Origin: Chthonobacter rhizosphaerae
GTDB taxonomy: Bacteria > Pseudomonadota > Alphaproteobacteria > Rhizobiales > Pleomorphomonadaceae
Length of the DNA stretch: 64,000 bases
Assembly: GCF_013839525.1 (NCBI RefSeq)
Contig: NZ_JACDIS010000001.1
Span: 310,001-374,000, forward strand
Reading direction: 5' to 3'
Shown here: positions 13,517 through 20,979 of the stretch, one piece after another
Position numbering within the stretch: position 1 is the stretch's first letter
How the letters are laid out: every line of letters starts with the position of its first letter
Notes under the pieces: generated by a model
The model's input: only the letters and a program-made list of their open reading frames with translations
Database searches by the model: none
What the model was told of the DNA's origin: nothing
Made by a program: the position numbers and the translations under genes

Positions 13517-13886
13517 GGGCGGCGTCCTTGATCGGTGAGGAGGGTTCGGGTCGAGGCAGCGTCGGGCGAGAGCGGGTGTCGGTCGGCGGAGGTCCGTCGG
13601 GCGGAGAGGCTCGTCGGGGCGGACGGATCGCCGGCCTCGCCACCGGACGGCCGCCCGTGGTCGGGCCGCCCGAGACGTCCTGTCCGGGCGACATTCCACA
13701 ACGTGCCGGCACGCCATCCGGATCCGGCCGCTCGCAAAAGCGTGACCGGGGGCACGGCCGTCCGGCGGGAACGGCCGGCGGGGTGTTCACGTTCGTGCCG
13801 GTGAGAGGGTGGTCGGCAGGGCGTGCCCGCGCGGCTGCCCGACCGCGTCCCGTCCCCCGCTCCAGGCCATCCCGAAGGAAGTCACC
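13517..13886. other. Divergent intergenic region between the AI-2E-family gene and dps
   Basis: 370 bases without a supportable gene. It contains the EcfG-type promoter of dps described separately. I see no clear promoter for the leftward gene and no repeats. Confidence 0.6.
13768..13793 (+). promoter_or_regulatory. Predicted EcfG (general stress response) promoter of dps
   Basis: GGAAC at 13768-13772 and CGTT at 13790-13793 with a 17-base spacer match the alphaproteobacterial EcfG consensus GGAAC-N16/17-CGTT. Transcription would start near 13800, leaving a leader of about 85 bases before the dps ATG. Dps is a recurrent member of PhyR-EcfG regulons, so the placement is sensible. Confidence 0.7.
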
Positions 13887-14414
13887 ATGGGCAAGTCCGC
13901 CGCCAGCGACCGCGTCCGCCGCCCGCTCGCCACCCCGAGCGATCTCTCCAACGACGCCACCCGGGACGTCTCGGCGGCGCTGAACGGCCTCCTCGCCGAC
14001 AGCTTCGCCCTCTACATGAAGACCAAGAACTTCCATTGGCACGTCAGCGGCCCGCACTTCCGCGACTATCACCTGCTGTTCGAGGAGCAGGCGGCCGAGA
14101 TCCTGGCGAGCACGGACGAGATCGCCGAGCGGGTCCGCAAGATCGGCGGCACCACGCTCCGCTCCATCGGCCACGTCTCCCGCACCCAGCGGGTGGAGGA
14201 CAACGACGCCGACTACGTCGACCCGAAGGACATGCTGGCCGAGCTCCACGAGGACAACAAGGACTTCGCCGCCCGCCTGCGCGAGGCCCACGGCCTCTGC
14301 GACGAGCACGACGATGTCGGCACCGCGAGCCTCCTGGAGGAACTCCTCGACCAGACCGAGAAGCGCGCCTGGTTCCTCTTCGAAGCCGGCCGCTCCCAGG
14401 TCGGCCACGCCTGA
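13887..14414 (+). CDS. dps: DNA starvation/stationary-phase protection protein Dps
   Basis: Cytoplasmic ferritin-like mini-ferritin of 175 residues. The four-helix core is typical: KTKNFHWHVSGPHFRDYHLLFEEQ carries the ferroxidase ligands His, His, Asp and Glu that are shared between subunits, followed by STDEIAERVRKIG. Dodecamers oxidise and store iron using peroxide and protect DNA. An N-terminal basic tail (about 25 residues, SDRVRRPLATP) may bind DNA. ATG at 13887 is preceded by GAAGGAAG at good spacing, which decides against an upstream in-frame start. The predicted EcfG promoter upstream places it in the general stress response. Confidence 0.96.
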   Translation: MGKSAASDRVRRPLATPSDLSNDATRDVSAALNGLLADSFALYMKTKNFHWHVSGPHFRDYHLLFEEQAAEILASTDEIAERVRKIGGTTLRSIGHVSRTQRVEDNDADYVDPKDMLAELHEDNKDFAARLREAHGLCDEHDDVGTASLLEELLDQTEKRAWFLFEAGRSQVGHA

Positions 14415-14449
14415 CCGCCTGTCCGCCCGACGCCCCCAAGACGAAAACC

Positions 14450-14468
14450 GCCGGCCCACCAGGCCGGC
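14450..14468 (+). terminator. Hairpin after dps
   Basis: GCCGGCC pairs perfectly with GGCCGGC over a five-base loop, 35 bases after the dps stop. There is no T run, so it may not terminate by itself. Confidence 0.4.
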
Positions 14469-14499
14469 CACTCACCACTGCGTCGGCCGCCTCATCCCC

Positions 14500-14595
14500 A
14501 AGTCGAGCACCTTATCCCAAGTCGGGCGCCCCATCTCAAGTCGGGCGCCTCATCCCAAGTCGGGCGCCTCATTCCCAAGTCGAGCGCCCCAACAT
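14500..14595. repeat. 19-base tandem array
   Basis: Five consecutive units of about 19-20 bases built on AAGTCGGGCGCCTCATCCC, with one- to three-base differences. The last unit runs directly into the first palindromic module, and a sixth diverged unit precedes the second module at 14808. Confidence 0.85.
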
Positions 14596-14705
14596 CCTTC
14601 CCCTAAGGGGAAGGTGCTGAGCGCAGCGAAGCGGAAGGGGTCGTCTTTGTCCCTTCCCTTCGATCCGGCGGCCATCCAAACCCGCCCCGCCCGAACACAA
14701 CCCCT
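14577..14705. repeat. Palindromic repeat module, copy A
   Basis: Contains the perfect palindrome CCTTCCCCT-A-AGGGGAAGG (14596-14614), followed by GCTGAGCGCAGCGAAGCGGAAG and a tail matching copy B at most positions. It looks like an interspersed genomic palindromic element of the kind scattered in Hyphomicrobiales genomes. Confidence 0.75.
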
Positions 14706-14722
14706 TCCGGCGCTCCGCGCCA

Positions 14723-14741
14723 CCTTCCCCTGAGGGGAAGG
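14723..14741. repeat. Isolated copy of the same palindrome
   Basis: CCTTCCCCT-G-AGGGGAAGG, identical to the palindromes of modules A and B except for the centre base, here in a surround that partly resembles the module reversed. Confidence 0.65.
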
Positions 14742-14807
14742 ATCTCCCCTCCCCCATCAGCCCCGCCCGACAAACGCCGGCGTCGCCGAGCGACCAATCC
14801 CAACCTC

Positions 14808-14937
14808 AAGCTCGGCGCCCCAACATCCTTCCCCTCAGGGGAAGGAGCTGAGCGTAGCGAAGCGGAAGGCGTCGTCTTTGTCCCTTAACCCTCCAATCCG
14901 GCGGCCATCCAAACCTGCCCCGCCCGAAGACACCCCT
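14808..14937. repeat. Palindromic repeat module, copy B
   Basis: Same order as copy A: GCGCCCCAACATCC, palindrome with centre C (14827-14845), GAGCTGAGCGTAGCGAAGCGG, GTCGTCTTTGTCCCTT, GGCGGCCATCCAAAC. The differences are scattered substitutions and one short indel. Confidence 0.75.
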
Positions 14938-14958
14938 CTCCCCCCGCCCCTCCCCCCG

Positions 14959-15843
14959 TCACCGCTCCGCCTTGTCCCGCAGCGCCAGGATCAGCCCGCT
15001 GTGGTCCACGTCGCCGTGGGCGGCGAGGAGGTGCTCGAACAGCGACCGGGCGAGCGCGCTGAACGGCTGGGCGGCGCCGACCGGCGCGCCGGTCGAAAGC
15101 GCGTTGTCGAGATCCTTGAGCTGGATGGAGGCGCGCCCAAGGGGCGTGAAGTCGCCCCGGACCATGCGGTCGCCGTGAAGGTCGAGGATGCGGCTTTCCG
15201 CGAAGCCCCCGCGCAGCGCCTCGCGGACCTTGGCGGCGTCGGCGCCCGCCCGCTCGGCGAAGGCCAAAGCCTCGGCGACGGCCCCGATGGTGATGCCGAC
15301 GATCATCTGGTTGGCGAGCTTGGCCACCTGGCCCGCCCCGCTCTCGCCCACACGGGTCGGCCGGCCCATGGCCGACAGGACCGGGACGGCCGCGTCGAAC
15401 ACCGCCTCCGGGCCGCCCGCCATGATGGAGAGGGTGCCGGCCTCGGCGCCCACCGTGCCGCCGCTCACCGGCGCGTCGAGATGATGGACGCCGTGCCCGG
15501 CGAGTCGCCGGGCGTGGTCGCGCGCCTCCGCGGGCGCGATCGAGCTCATGTCGATCACCACCGCGCCCGGCCGGATCGCTTCCGCGACGCCGGTCTCGAA
15601 CAGGACCGAGCCGACGGCCTTTCCGTCGGTCAGCATGGTGATGATCACGTCCGCGCCGGCCACAGCCGCCGTCGGGCTCGACGCCTCGACGGCCCCGGCG
15701 CCGGTCAGCGCCGCCGCCTTTCCGGGCGAGCGGTTCCAGACGGTCACCCGGTGGCCCGCCCCGAGCAGCCGGGCGGCCTGGGGCACGCCCATCCGGCCGA
15801 GACCGAGGACGGCGATGGAAGCGGGATGCGGCAGGGTGATCAT
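14959..15843 (-). CDS. Beta-hydroxyacid dehydrogenase (3-hydroxyisobutyrate / tartronate semialdehyde reductase family)
   Basis: NAD(P)-dependent cytoplasmic dehydrogenase, 294 residues, normal for the family. The N-terminal Rossmann domain begins with IAVLGLGRMG and has VWNRS at the end of strand 2. The family substrate motif DAPVSGGTVGAEAGTL (residues ~123-138) and the catalytic motif GQVAKLANQ with K175 and N178 are both intact. The enzyme oxidises or reduces a small beta-hydroxyacid; 2-hydroxy-3-oxopropionate reductase and 3-hydroxyisobutyrate dehydrogenase cannot be separated by eye. A hydroxypyruvate-isomerase-like gene 0.9 kb away would fit the former, but the two are separated by a long spacer and are not clearly one operon. 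Confidence 0.88.
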   Translation of the reverse strand: MITLPHPASIAVLGLGRMGVPQAARLLGAGHRVTVWNRSPGKAAALTGAGAVEASSPTAAVAGADVIITMLTDGKAVGSVLFETGVAEAIRPGAVVIDMSSIAPAEARDHARRLAGHGVHHLDAPVSGGTVGAEAGTLSIMAGGPEAVFDAAVPVLSAMGRPTRVGESGAGQVAKLANQMIVGITIGAVAEALAFAERAGADAAKVREALRGGFAESRILDLHGDRMVRGDFTPLGRASIQLKDLDNALSTGAPVGAAQPFSALARSLFEHLLAAHGDVDHSGLILALRDKAER

Positions 15844-15956
15844 GGGCGAGCTCCGGTCGTCGGCAGGCTCTCCCTGACTATCGCGCCGCCGCGCCGCCGG
15901 GAAGGCCGCGCCGGGCCTTTCCCGACTTGACGGGTATCCTCAGGAGACGAGCGTCC

Positions 15957-16160
15957 TCAGGACAGGACCGGGCCGCCGCCGGTCAGGATCAGGGCCGCGA
16001 GCACCACCATGGCGCCGGCCGAGAACATCCAGGCCAGCACTTCCAGCTGCGCCTTGTCGGTCGCGAAGGTCGGACCGTTGGGCAGCAGCACCCGAACCGC
16101 CGCCGCGCCCGCCGCCGCCAGCACGGCGACGCAATAGAAGAATTGAAGGCTCTCGCTCAT
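15957..16160 (-). CDS. Small two-helix membrane protein
   Basis: 67 residues, not recognised. Two hydrophobic segments (FFYCVAVLAAAGAAAVRVLL near the N-terminus and VLAWMFSAGAMVVLAALILTGGG at the end) flank a short polar loop FATDKAQLE, so it is probably an inner membrane protein with both ends on the same side. ATG at 16160 is chosen because the peptide starts with the usual short polar lead MSESLQ; a longer start at 16181 lacks support. It lies 113 bases from the dehydrogenase on the same strand and could be cotranscribed with it. Confidence 0.6.
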   Translation of the reverse strand: MSESLQFFYCVAVLAAAGAAAVRVLLPNGPTFATDKAQLEVLAWMFSAGAMVVLAALILTGGGPVLS

Positions 16161-16510
16161 GAAGGGCCGCGCTCCCACCACGTTATCGTCATCGACGCGT
16201 CCGCCCCGTCGCCGTGTTGCCTCTGACGGCGGCGGCCGGATGCAGTCTCGTCATGTGATCGACTCATTAATCACCGGAACGACAAGCCTTCTGATCGCTC
16301 GCGTCCTGGAGATCAAGTCGGGACTTCTACGCGACGGAGCGGGTTTTCAGGGGCGATTCCAGCAGGATGGCCCATCCGCGATGCCGGGCTCCGTCACCGC
16401 ACGGACAAGATTACGGCCCAAATGCAAACGATTCGTTAACCATGCCGGGAGCTGTGCCGGGCCGGGGCGCGCGGGCGCGAAGCCTTTGGGCAGCCTCGTG
16501 AAAGTGACCC

Positions 16511-16599
16511 TGAAACGAAGAAACCGCCGCCCCGAGGGGCGACGGTTTCCGATTCAGCGCCCGCGGCGGTGGGGGGCGATGACTGCGAGCGCTGCTACT
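16511..16599 (-). ncRNA. Predicted GsrN-like, EcfG-dependent small RNA
   Basis: About 88 bases from a start inferred near 16599 to the end of an intrinsic terminator. Hairpin 1 pairs CAGCGCTCGC (16594-16585) with GCGGGCGCTG (16564-16555), ten pairs including one U-G, around a 20-base loop with six consecutive C (CATCGCCCCCCACC) that could pair with Shine-Dalgarno sequences. Hairpin 2 is the terminator. An EcfG promoter, a C-rich exposed loop in the 5' half and a 3' terminator hairpin is the architecture described for Caulobacter GsrN, the general stress response RNA. Homology to GsrN is inference; the promoter, loops and terminator are visible in the sequence. Confidence 0.62.
16520..16549 (-). 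terminator. Intrinsic terminator of the small RNA
   Basis: Read on the - strand: GAAACCGTCGCCC, tetraloop CTCG, GGGCGGCGGTTTC, giving 13 pairs with one U-G, followed by TTCGTTTC. Confidence 0.75.
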
Positions 16600-16604
16600 C
16601 CAAC

Positions 16605-16629
16605 AACGACCTCGGCGGAGGTTCGTTCC
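16605..16629 (-). promoter_or_regulatory. Predicted EcfG promoter of the small RNA
   Basis: On the - strand GGAAC (16629-16625), 16-base spacer, CGTT (16608-16605): an exact match to the EcfG consensus. Two A tracts (about 16659-16652 and 16648-16643) lie just upstream, where an UP element would sit. Confidence 0.72.
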
Positions 16630-16718
16630 ACCCGCCCCGAACTTTTTTCGATTTTTTTTGCGGGCGCTCGCCGGACCCGCTCCGGGAGCCGCCCAGGCGA
16701 TGCGTCGGCGCCCGTCGA

Positions 16719-17501
16719 TCAGCCACGCCGCTCCGTCAGTGCGCCGAGCCAGCCGAGCCCGTCGAGGGTCGCGCCCCTCGGCCGGTACTCGCAGCCGACG
16801 TGGCCCCGGTAGCCGAGGTCGTCCAGCGTCCGGAGGATCCGGCCGTCGTCGAGCTCCCCGGTGCCGGGCTCGTTCCGCCCTGGCACGGCGGCGATCTGAA
16901 CGTGCCCGATCAGCGGCATCAGCGCCGTCAGGGACGTGAGCACGTCACCGTGGAGGATCTGCCGGTGGTAGACGTCATACTGCAGGCGGACGTTCGGCCG
17001 GCCGACCCGGGCGATGATCTCCGCCGCGAGGTCGAAGCCGTTGAGGAAATAGCCCGGCATGTCCCGCCCGTTGATCGGCTCGATCATCAGGTCGAGCCCC
17101 GCCGCCCCCAACCGGTCGGCCGCCTCGGAGAGGCTGTCCTCGTAGGCGGCCCGCGCTGCCGGGTCCGCCGGGTCGGCGATCCCCGCCATCACGTGGAGCC
17201 GGGGCACCGTCAAGGCGGCCGCGTAGACGAGCGCCTCGTCCACCGACGCCCGGAACGCGTCGCGCCGTCCGGGGAGAGCGGCGAGCCCCCGGTCGCCCGC
17301 CGCGAAATCCCCGGGGCGGAGATTGAACAGCACCACGTCCACCCCCGCCGCCTCCCGCCGGGCCGCCACCACGTCGGCCGGGTACTCATAAGGAAAAAGG
17401 AATTCGACAGCGCCGAACCCCGCGTCGGCGGCCGCCTGGAAGCGGTCCGGGAAGGGCCATTCGGTGAACATCAGGCTGATGTTGGCGGCGAACTTGGGCA
17501 T
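16719..17501 (-). CDS. Hydroxypyruvate isomerase-like sugar isomerase (Hyi/OtnI family)
   Basis: Cytoplasmic TIM-barrel isomerase of 260 residues, the normal length for Hyi. It begins MPKFAANISLMFTEWPFPDRFQ, the family start, and shows the metal ligands expected of xylose-isomerase-like barrels: Glu in LMIEPINGRD, His/Gln in LQYDVYHRQI and HVQIA, and Glu in VGCEYRPRG. It interconverts a 3-carbon or 4-carbon ketose and aldose; otnI (2-oxo-tetronate isomerase) is an alternative. GGAGG precedes the ATG. It follows the Gfo/Idh/MocA gene by 181 bases on the same strand, so it probably belongs to the catabolic branch of the ABC importer operon. Confidence 0.88.
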   Translation of the reverse strand: MPKFAANISLMFTEWPFPDRFQAAADAGFGAVEFLFPYEYPADVVAARREAAGVDVVLFNLRPGDFAAGDRGLAALPGRRDAFRASVDEALVYAAALTVPRLHVMAGIADPADPAARAAYEDSLSEAADRLGAAGLDLMIEPINGRDMPGYFLNGFDLAAEIIARVGRPNVRLQYDVYHRQILHGDVLTSLTALMPLIGHVQIAAVPGRNEPGTGELDDGRILRTLDDLGYRGHVGCEYRPRGATLDGLGWLGALTERRG

Positions 17502-17682
17502 GGGCGACCTCCGGCCGACAGGAACGCCGATGGGGCGTGAGGTGGCGCCGACGTCGGGCGACGTCGGCCTCGCGTTTCAGGAATCGGCGGCCGACGTCGG
17601 CCACGTCATCGACGACCATGTGTCCCCGCCGGCGCGGTGAAAAGGGCCGTCGGTGTCACGCCCCGGATACCGCCCGGTCGGC

Positions 17683-18927
17683 TCAGGCCTCGGGCCGGGC
17701 GACCGCCGGCACGTAGTCGTCCAGCGGCTCGCCGGCCTTCACGGTCCGGCCCTCCTCGGCGCTCTTGTAGAGCGCCATCAGCATCTCCACCACCGCGACG
17801 CCGTCGTGGAACGTCTCCAGCGGGGTCTCCCCGCGGCGGAAGCAGTCCACCATGTGGCGGTTCTCGTCCACGTAGCCGTAGATGCCGGGCTCGTCCTCCA
17901 GCACCGGCATAAGCCCTTGTTCGGCATTCTGTTTCTCGACGAGGTCCTCGCCCTCCCCGCCACCGATCCGGCGCGACAGGAACACCTTGAGGCCCGTGGA
18001 AAGCGAGGAGAACTCCATCGCGTATTCCGGTCCCAGCAGCTCCAGCTGGATCCGCAGCCCCGCCCCCACATAGGCCCACGAGGTGGTCGCCTCGATGACG
18101 ACCTCCTCGCCGGCCTCGTCCTCCAGGGTCAGCATCCCGCGCGCGAAGTCCTCAGCCGGCCGGCGGCCGTAGTCCACCGTCGGCCCCATCCGGGCCTTCA
18201 GGTCCGCCGCATAGGCGGGCCGCGTCCATTTCAGGTTCGCCACCGCCCCGGTGGCGGATTTCAGCCGGAGGGACGACCGCGGCGCCCCCGGCGCGGTCAG
18301 GAGAAAGCGGGCGACCTCGACGGAATGACACATCATATCAAGGAGAACGCCGCCCCCTTGGGTCTCGCCGCGCCAGAACCACGGCTCGTGCGGACCCGCG
18401 TGCTCCTCCGCCGCCCGGGCGAGATAGGGCCGGCCGGCGGACGGCACCGCCCGGCGCCAGATGATGTCCTTGCCCCGCTGGACCGCCGTGGAGAACACCT
18501 GGTTCTCCAGGTAGCCGTGGTTGAGCCCGGCACCCTCGGCGAGCGCCAGCATGGCCTTCGCCTCCTTCAGCGTCCGGGCCAGCGGCTTCTCGCAGGCGAC
18601 GGCGAAAACCGTGCTGCGGCCGGCCTTTACGGCGTCCGCGAGGGTCTCCATGACGGCGAGCCGGGTGTCGTTCGGCGACAGGATCCAGATCGCGTCCACG
18701 TCCCCCGCCTCCACCAGCGCAGCAAGACTTTCATGCGCCGTGCACCTTCCGAGGTCGAGGTCCGACACCGCCCGCGCGAACGCGTCCCGCTTCGCCGGCG
18801 TCGGCGAATAGACGCCGGTCACCTCCACGTTGCGCACGCCGAGAAGCGCCTTCAGGTGGAAGTGCGCGATGAAGCCGCTGCCGACGAAGCCGACCCGCAG
18901 GACCGGACGGGGAAAGCTTGGAGCCAT
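17683..18927 (-). CDS. Gfo/Idh/MocA-family sugar dehydrogenase
   Basis: NAD(P)-dependent cytoplasmic oxidoreductase acting on a sugar, inositol or sugar acid; 414 residues. The N-terminal Rossmann fold begins RVGFVGSGFIAHFHLKAL, and the family signature with the catalytic Lys appears as VACEKPLARTLKEAK near residue 110. The C-terminal alpha/beta domain includes GGGVLLDMMCHSVEVARFLL, which contributes the active-site Asp/His. GGGAGG sits just ahead of the ATG. Only 37 bases separate it from the lacI-type gene upstream, so it is read with the importer operon and probably oxidises the sugar that is taken up. The substrate cannot be named from sequence alone. Confidence 0.9.
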   Translation of the reverse strand: MAPSFPRPVLRVGFVGSGFIAHFHLKALLGVRNVEVTGVYSPTPAKRDAFARAVSDLDLGRCTAHESLAALVEAGDVDAIWILSPNDTRLAVMETLADAVKAGRSTVFAVACEKPLARTLKEAKAMLALAEGAGLNHGYLENQVFSTAVQRGKDIIWRRAVPSAGRPYLARAAEEHAGPHEPWFWRGETQGGGVLLDMMCHSVEVARFLLTAPGAPRSSLRLKSATGAVANLKWTRPAYAADLKARMGPTVDYGRRPAEDFARGMLTLEDEAGEEVVIEATTSWAYVGAGLRIQLELLGPEYAMEFSSLSTGLKVFLSRRIGGGEGEDLVEKQNAEQGLMPVLEDEPGIYGYVDENRHMVDCFRRGETPLETFHDGVAVVEMLMALYKSAEEGRTVKAGEPLDDYVPAVARPEA

Positions 18928-18964
18928 GGGACCTCCCTTGATTCTTTTGGCTTTTCTTCAGATG

Positions 18965-20005
18965 TCAGGGGGTCGCCGCCGCCAGCGCCCGGGTGGCCGC
19001 CGCACGGTCGGCGACCGGGGCGGTCGACGTGCGCACCACCAGCTGGGTCGGCACCACCACCTCCGCCTGGAACCCCGGCCCGGTTTCCAGCCGCTCGATC
19101 ATCAGCGCCATCGCGCGGGCGCCGATCTCCCGCTTGGGCTGGCGGATGGTGGTGAGCGGCGGGTCCACCGCCGCGGCGAACACGGTGTCGTCGAAGCCGA
19201 CCACCGACACGTCCTCCGGCACCCGCAGCCCGTGGGACCGCAACTCGTTGACGGCGCCCGCCGCCATCTCGTCGTTGGCGGCGAACACGGCGGTGAACGG
19301 CACGCCGCGGTCGAGGAGGCTCGCGACCGCCGACCGCCCGGCCTGGAGGCTATAGTCGCCCCAGACCAGCAGCGCCGGGTCCGCCTCCAGGCCGGCCGCC
19401 GCGAGAGCGGTCCGCCAGCCGTCGGCGCGGGCGATGCTCATCAACTCCGGCGTCGGCCCGCTGATGTGGGCGATCCGCCGGTGCCCGAGCCCGACCAGAT
19501 AGTCCACGGCCGCCGCAGCGGCCGCCGCGTTGTCGATCCTGACGGTCGGCAGCCGGCCACCGTCGATGTATTCGAGCGCCACCACCACCGGCGGCAGCGT
19601 CTCCATGGCGAGGTCCGGCGGCAGCGAGCCGGTCATCAGGATCAGGCCGTCCGCGTGCCGCTCCCGCACCATGTCCAGGTAGAGGCCCACCCGGGCCGGG
19701 TCGCGACGCGCGTCGCCCATCAGCACCTTGAAGCCCGCCGCCGAGGCCGCCTCCTCCACGCCCTTGTAGACGTCGAGGTAGAAGGGGTTGCCGATGTCGC
19801 GGACGAGCAGGATCACCGTGTCGCTCGCCTGCCGGCGGAAGGCGCGCGCCTGGGCGTTCGGCACGAAGCCGAGCTCCGCCACCACCTTCAGCACCAGGTC
19901 GCGGGTCTCCGGCCGCACCTTGTCCGGCTCCTTCAGGGTGCGCGAGACAGTCGCGACCGAGACGCCGGCGCGCTCGGCCACCGTCCGGATGGTGGGGGTC
20001 GCCAT
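18965..20005 (-). CDS. LacI-family transcriptional regulator
   Basis: DNA-binding repressor of 346 residues. The N-terminal helix-turn-helix and hinge helix read TIRTVAERAGVSVATVSRTL followed by KVRPETRDLVLKVVAELGFVPN. The rest is a periplasmic-binding-protein-like effector domain (LILMTGSLPP, AVFAANDEMAAGAV, VSVVGFDDTVFAAAVDPPLTTIRQP). ATG at 20005 is five bases after the permease stop; longer versions of the frame run into the permease gene and are not real. Its likely operator is the palindrome at 24612-24625, making the operon self-controlled and inducible by the transported sugar or a metabolite. Confidence 0.93.
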   Translation of the reverse strand: MATPTIRTVAERAGVSVATVSRTLKEPDKVRPETRDLVLKVVAELGFVPNAQARAFRRQASDTVILLVRDIGNPFYLDVYKGVEEAASAAGFKVLMGDARRDPARVGLYLDMVRERHADGLILMTGSLPPDLAMETLPPVVVALEYIDGGRLPTVRIDNAAAAAAAVDYLVGLGHRRIAHISGPTPELMSIARADGWRTALAAAGLEADPALLVWGDYSLQAGRSAVASLLDRGVPFTAVFAANDEMAAGAVNELRSHGLRVPEDVSVVGFDDTVFAAAVDPPLTTIRQPKREIGARAMALMIERLETGPGFQAEVVVPTQLVVRTSTAPVADRAAATRALAAATP

Positions 20006-20010
20006 GGCGG

Positions 20011-20967
20011 TCACACCCTCAGCCGGGCCTGCCGGCCGTAGAGCAGCATGAGGACGAGCAGCGTCGCCCCGAAGATCACCTGCCGGCTCCAGAACTCCAT
20101 CTGCAACGTGGTCAGCACGCTCTGCAGGAGCACGAGCGCGATCGCCCCCAGGATGGTTCCCGTATAGCTGCCCGAACCGCCCGCCAGCGAGGTGCCGCCG
20201 ATCACCACGGCGATCACCGACGGCAGCACGTACTGGTCGCCGACGGAGATGAAGCTGTTGCCCGTGTAGCCGATCACGCAGACGCCGGTGACGCCCGCGA
20301 AGAGGCCGCTGAGCCCGTAGAGAATGGTGCGGATCCGCCCGGCCGCGAGCCCGGTCAGCACGGCGGCGCGCTCGTTCGACCCGATCGCGTAGATGGACCA
20401 GCCGAAGGCGGTGCGCCGGAGCACGAAGGCCATCAGGACCGCGATGGCGGCCCACACGAACAGGATCCCCGGAATGCCGAGCACGAACGGCTGGTTGACG
20501 AAGGCCATCAGGGCCGGCGCCGCGTTGCCGGACGGAACGCCCCGGGAGAGCACCACGAGCGCGCCCTGGAGCACGCCCATCATGCCGAGCGTCATGACGA
20601 GCGGCGGGATGCGCACCACCGTGACGCCGAGGCCGTTGACAATGCCGACCAGGAAGCCCGCGCCCGCCGCGGCGGCGACCGCCGGCAGGATGGCGGCGTC
20701 GTTGCCGCTCATCACGTTGCCGGCGATGACGGCCCCGAGCGAGATCACCGCCCCGACCGACAGGTCGATGCCCTCGCGCCCGCCCAGCACCACGAGGTTC
20801 TGGCCGGCCGCCACGATGCCGAGGATGGCCGCCACCGTGAGCAGCCGGACGATCTGGTCGCCGCGGGCGAAGCCCGGCGACAGGAGTTCGCCGGCCCCGA
20901 GCAGCACCAGGATGGCGAGGGCGGCGATCAGCAGCGGGTCCTTCAGGATCTGGATGAGGCGGTCCAT
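20011..20967 (-). CDS. Sugar ABC transporter permease (RbsC/YtfT type), second
   Basis: Inner membrane subunit of 318 residues with about eight to ten hydrophobic helices. It has the family segments GGREGIDLSVGAVISLGAVIAGNVM and GLAAGRIRTILYGLSGLFAGVTGV, the latter including the coupling helix that meets the ATPase, and VIAVVIGGTSLAGGSGSYTGTILGA near the end. It pairs with the neighbouring permease to form a heterodimeric channel. Thirteen bases separate it from that gene; the regulator follows after five bases. Confidence 0.92.
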   Translation of the reverse strand: MDRLIQILKDPLLIAALAILVLLGAGELLSPGFARGDQIVRLLTVAAILGIVAAGQNLVVLGGREGIDLSVGAVISLGAVIAGNVMSGNDAAILPAVAAAAGAGFLVGIVNGLGVTVVRIPPLVMTLGMMGVLQGALVVLSRGVPSGNAAPALMAFVNQPFVLGIPGILFVWAAIAVLMAFVLRRTAFGWSIYAIGSNERAAVLTGLAAGRIRTILYGLSGLFAGVTGVCVIGYTGNSFISVGDQYVLPSVIAVVIGGTSLAGGSGSYTGTILGAIALVLLQSVLTTLQMEFWSRQVIFGATLLVLMLLYGRQARLRV

Positions 20968-20979
20968 CGGGATCCTCCG

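Larger units (their letters stand above)
14415..14958. other. Repeat-rich intergenic region
   Basis: 544 bases with no supportable gene. It holds a possible dps terminator, a 19-base tandem array and two copies of a palindromic module (separate entries). Many small overlapping open frames are an effect of the repeats. Confidence 0.7.
16161..16718. other. Intergenic region holding a predicted small RNA
   Basis: 558 bases without a supportable protein gene. The right part holds the EcfG-type promoter and small RNA described separately. The left part (16161-16500) is relatively AT-rich in places with one TTAACC half-site at 16436, and may contain the promoter of the 67-residue membrane protein. 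Confidence 0.6.

Noticed and set aside
12132-14471. 779-residue - strand frame over the AI-2E-family gene and dps
   Set aside because: It crosses two real genes and an intergenic region, has no domain and reads as frame-shifted AI-2E protein.
16425-16445. Second CtrA site (GTTAACCAT)
   Set aside because: Only one TTAA half is present; the position seven bases away is not TTAA.
16554-16631. Short - strand reading frame (GTG, 25 codons) overlapping the small RNA promoter
   Set aside because: It would start upstream of the predicted transcription start, between the two promoter boxes, and has no clear ribosome site.
16642-16660. T-rich run on the + strand as a terminator
   Set aside because: No convincing hairpin precedes it and no + strand gene ends there. 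It fits better as A tracts upstream of the small RNA promoter.
16161-16718. tRNA gene in the long spacer
   Set aside because: GGTTCGTTCC looked like a T-arm, but the flanking stems and an acceptor stem do not pair.
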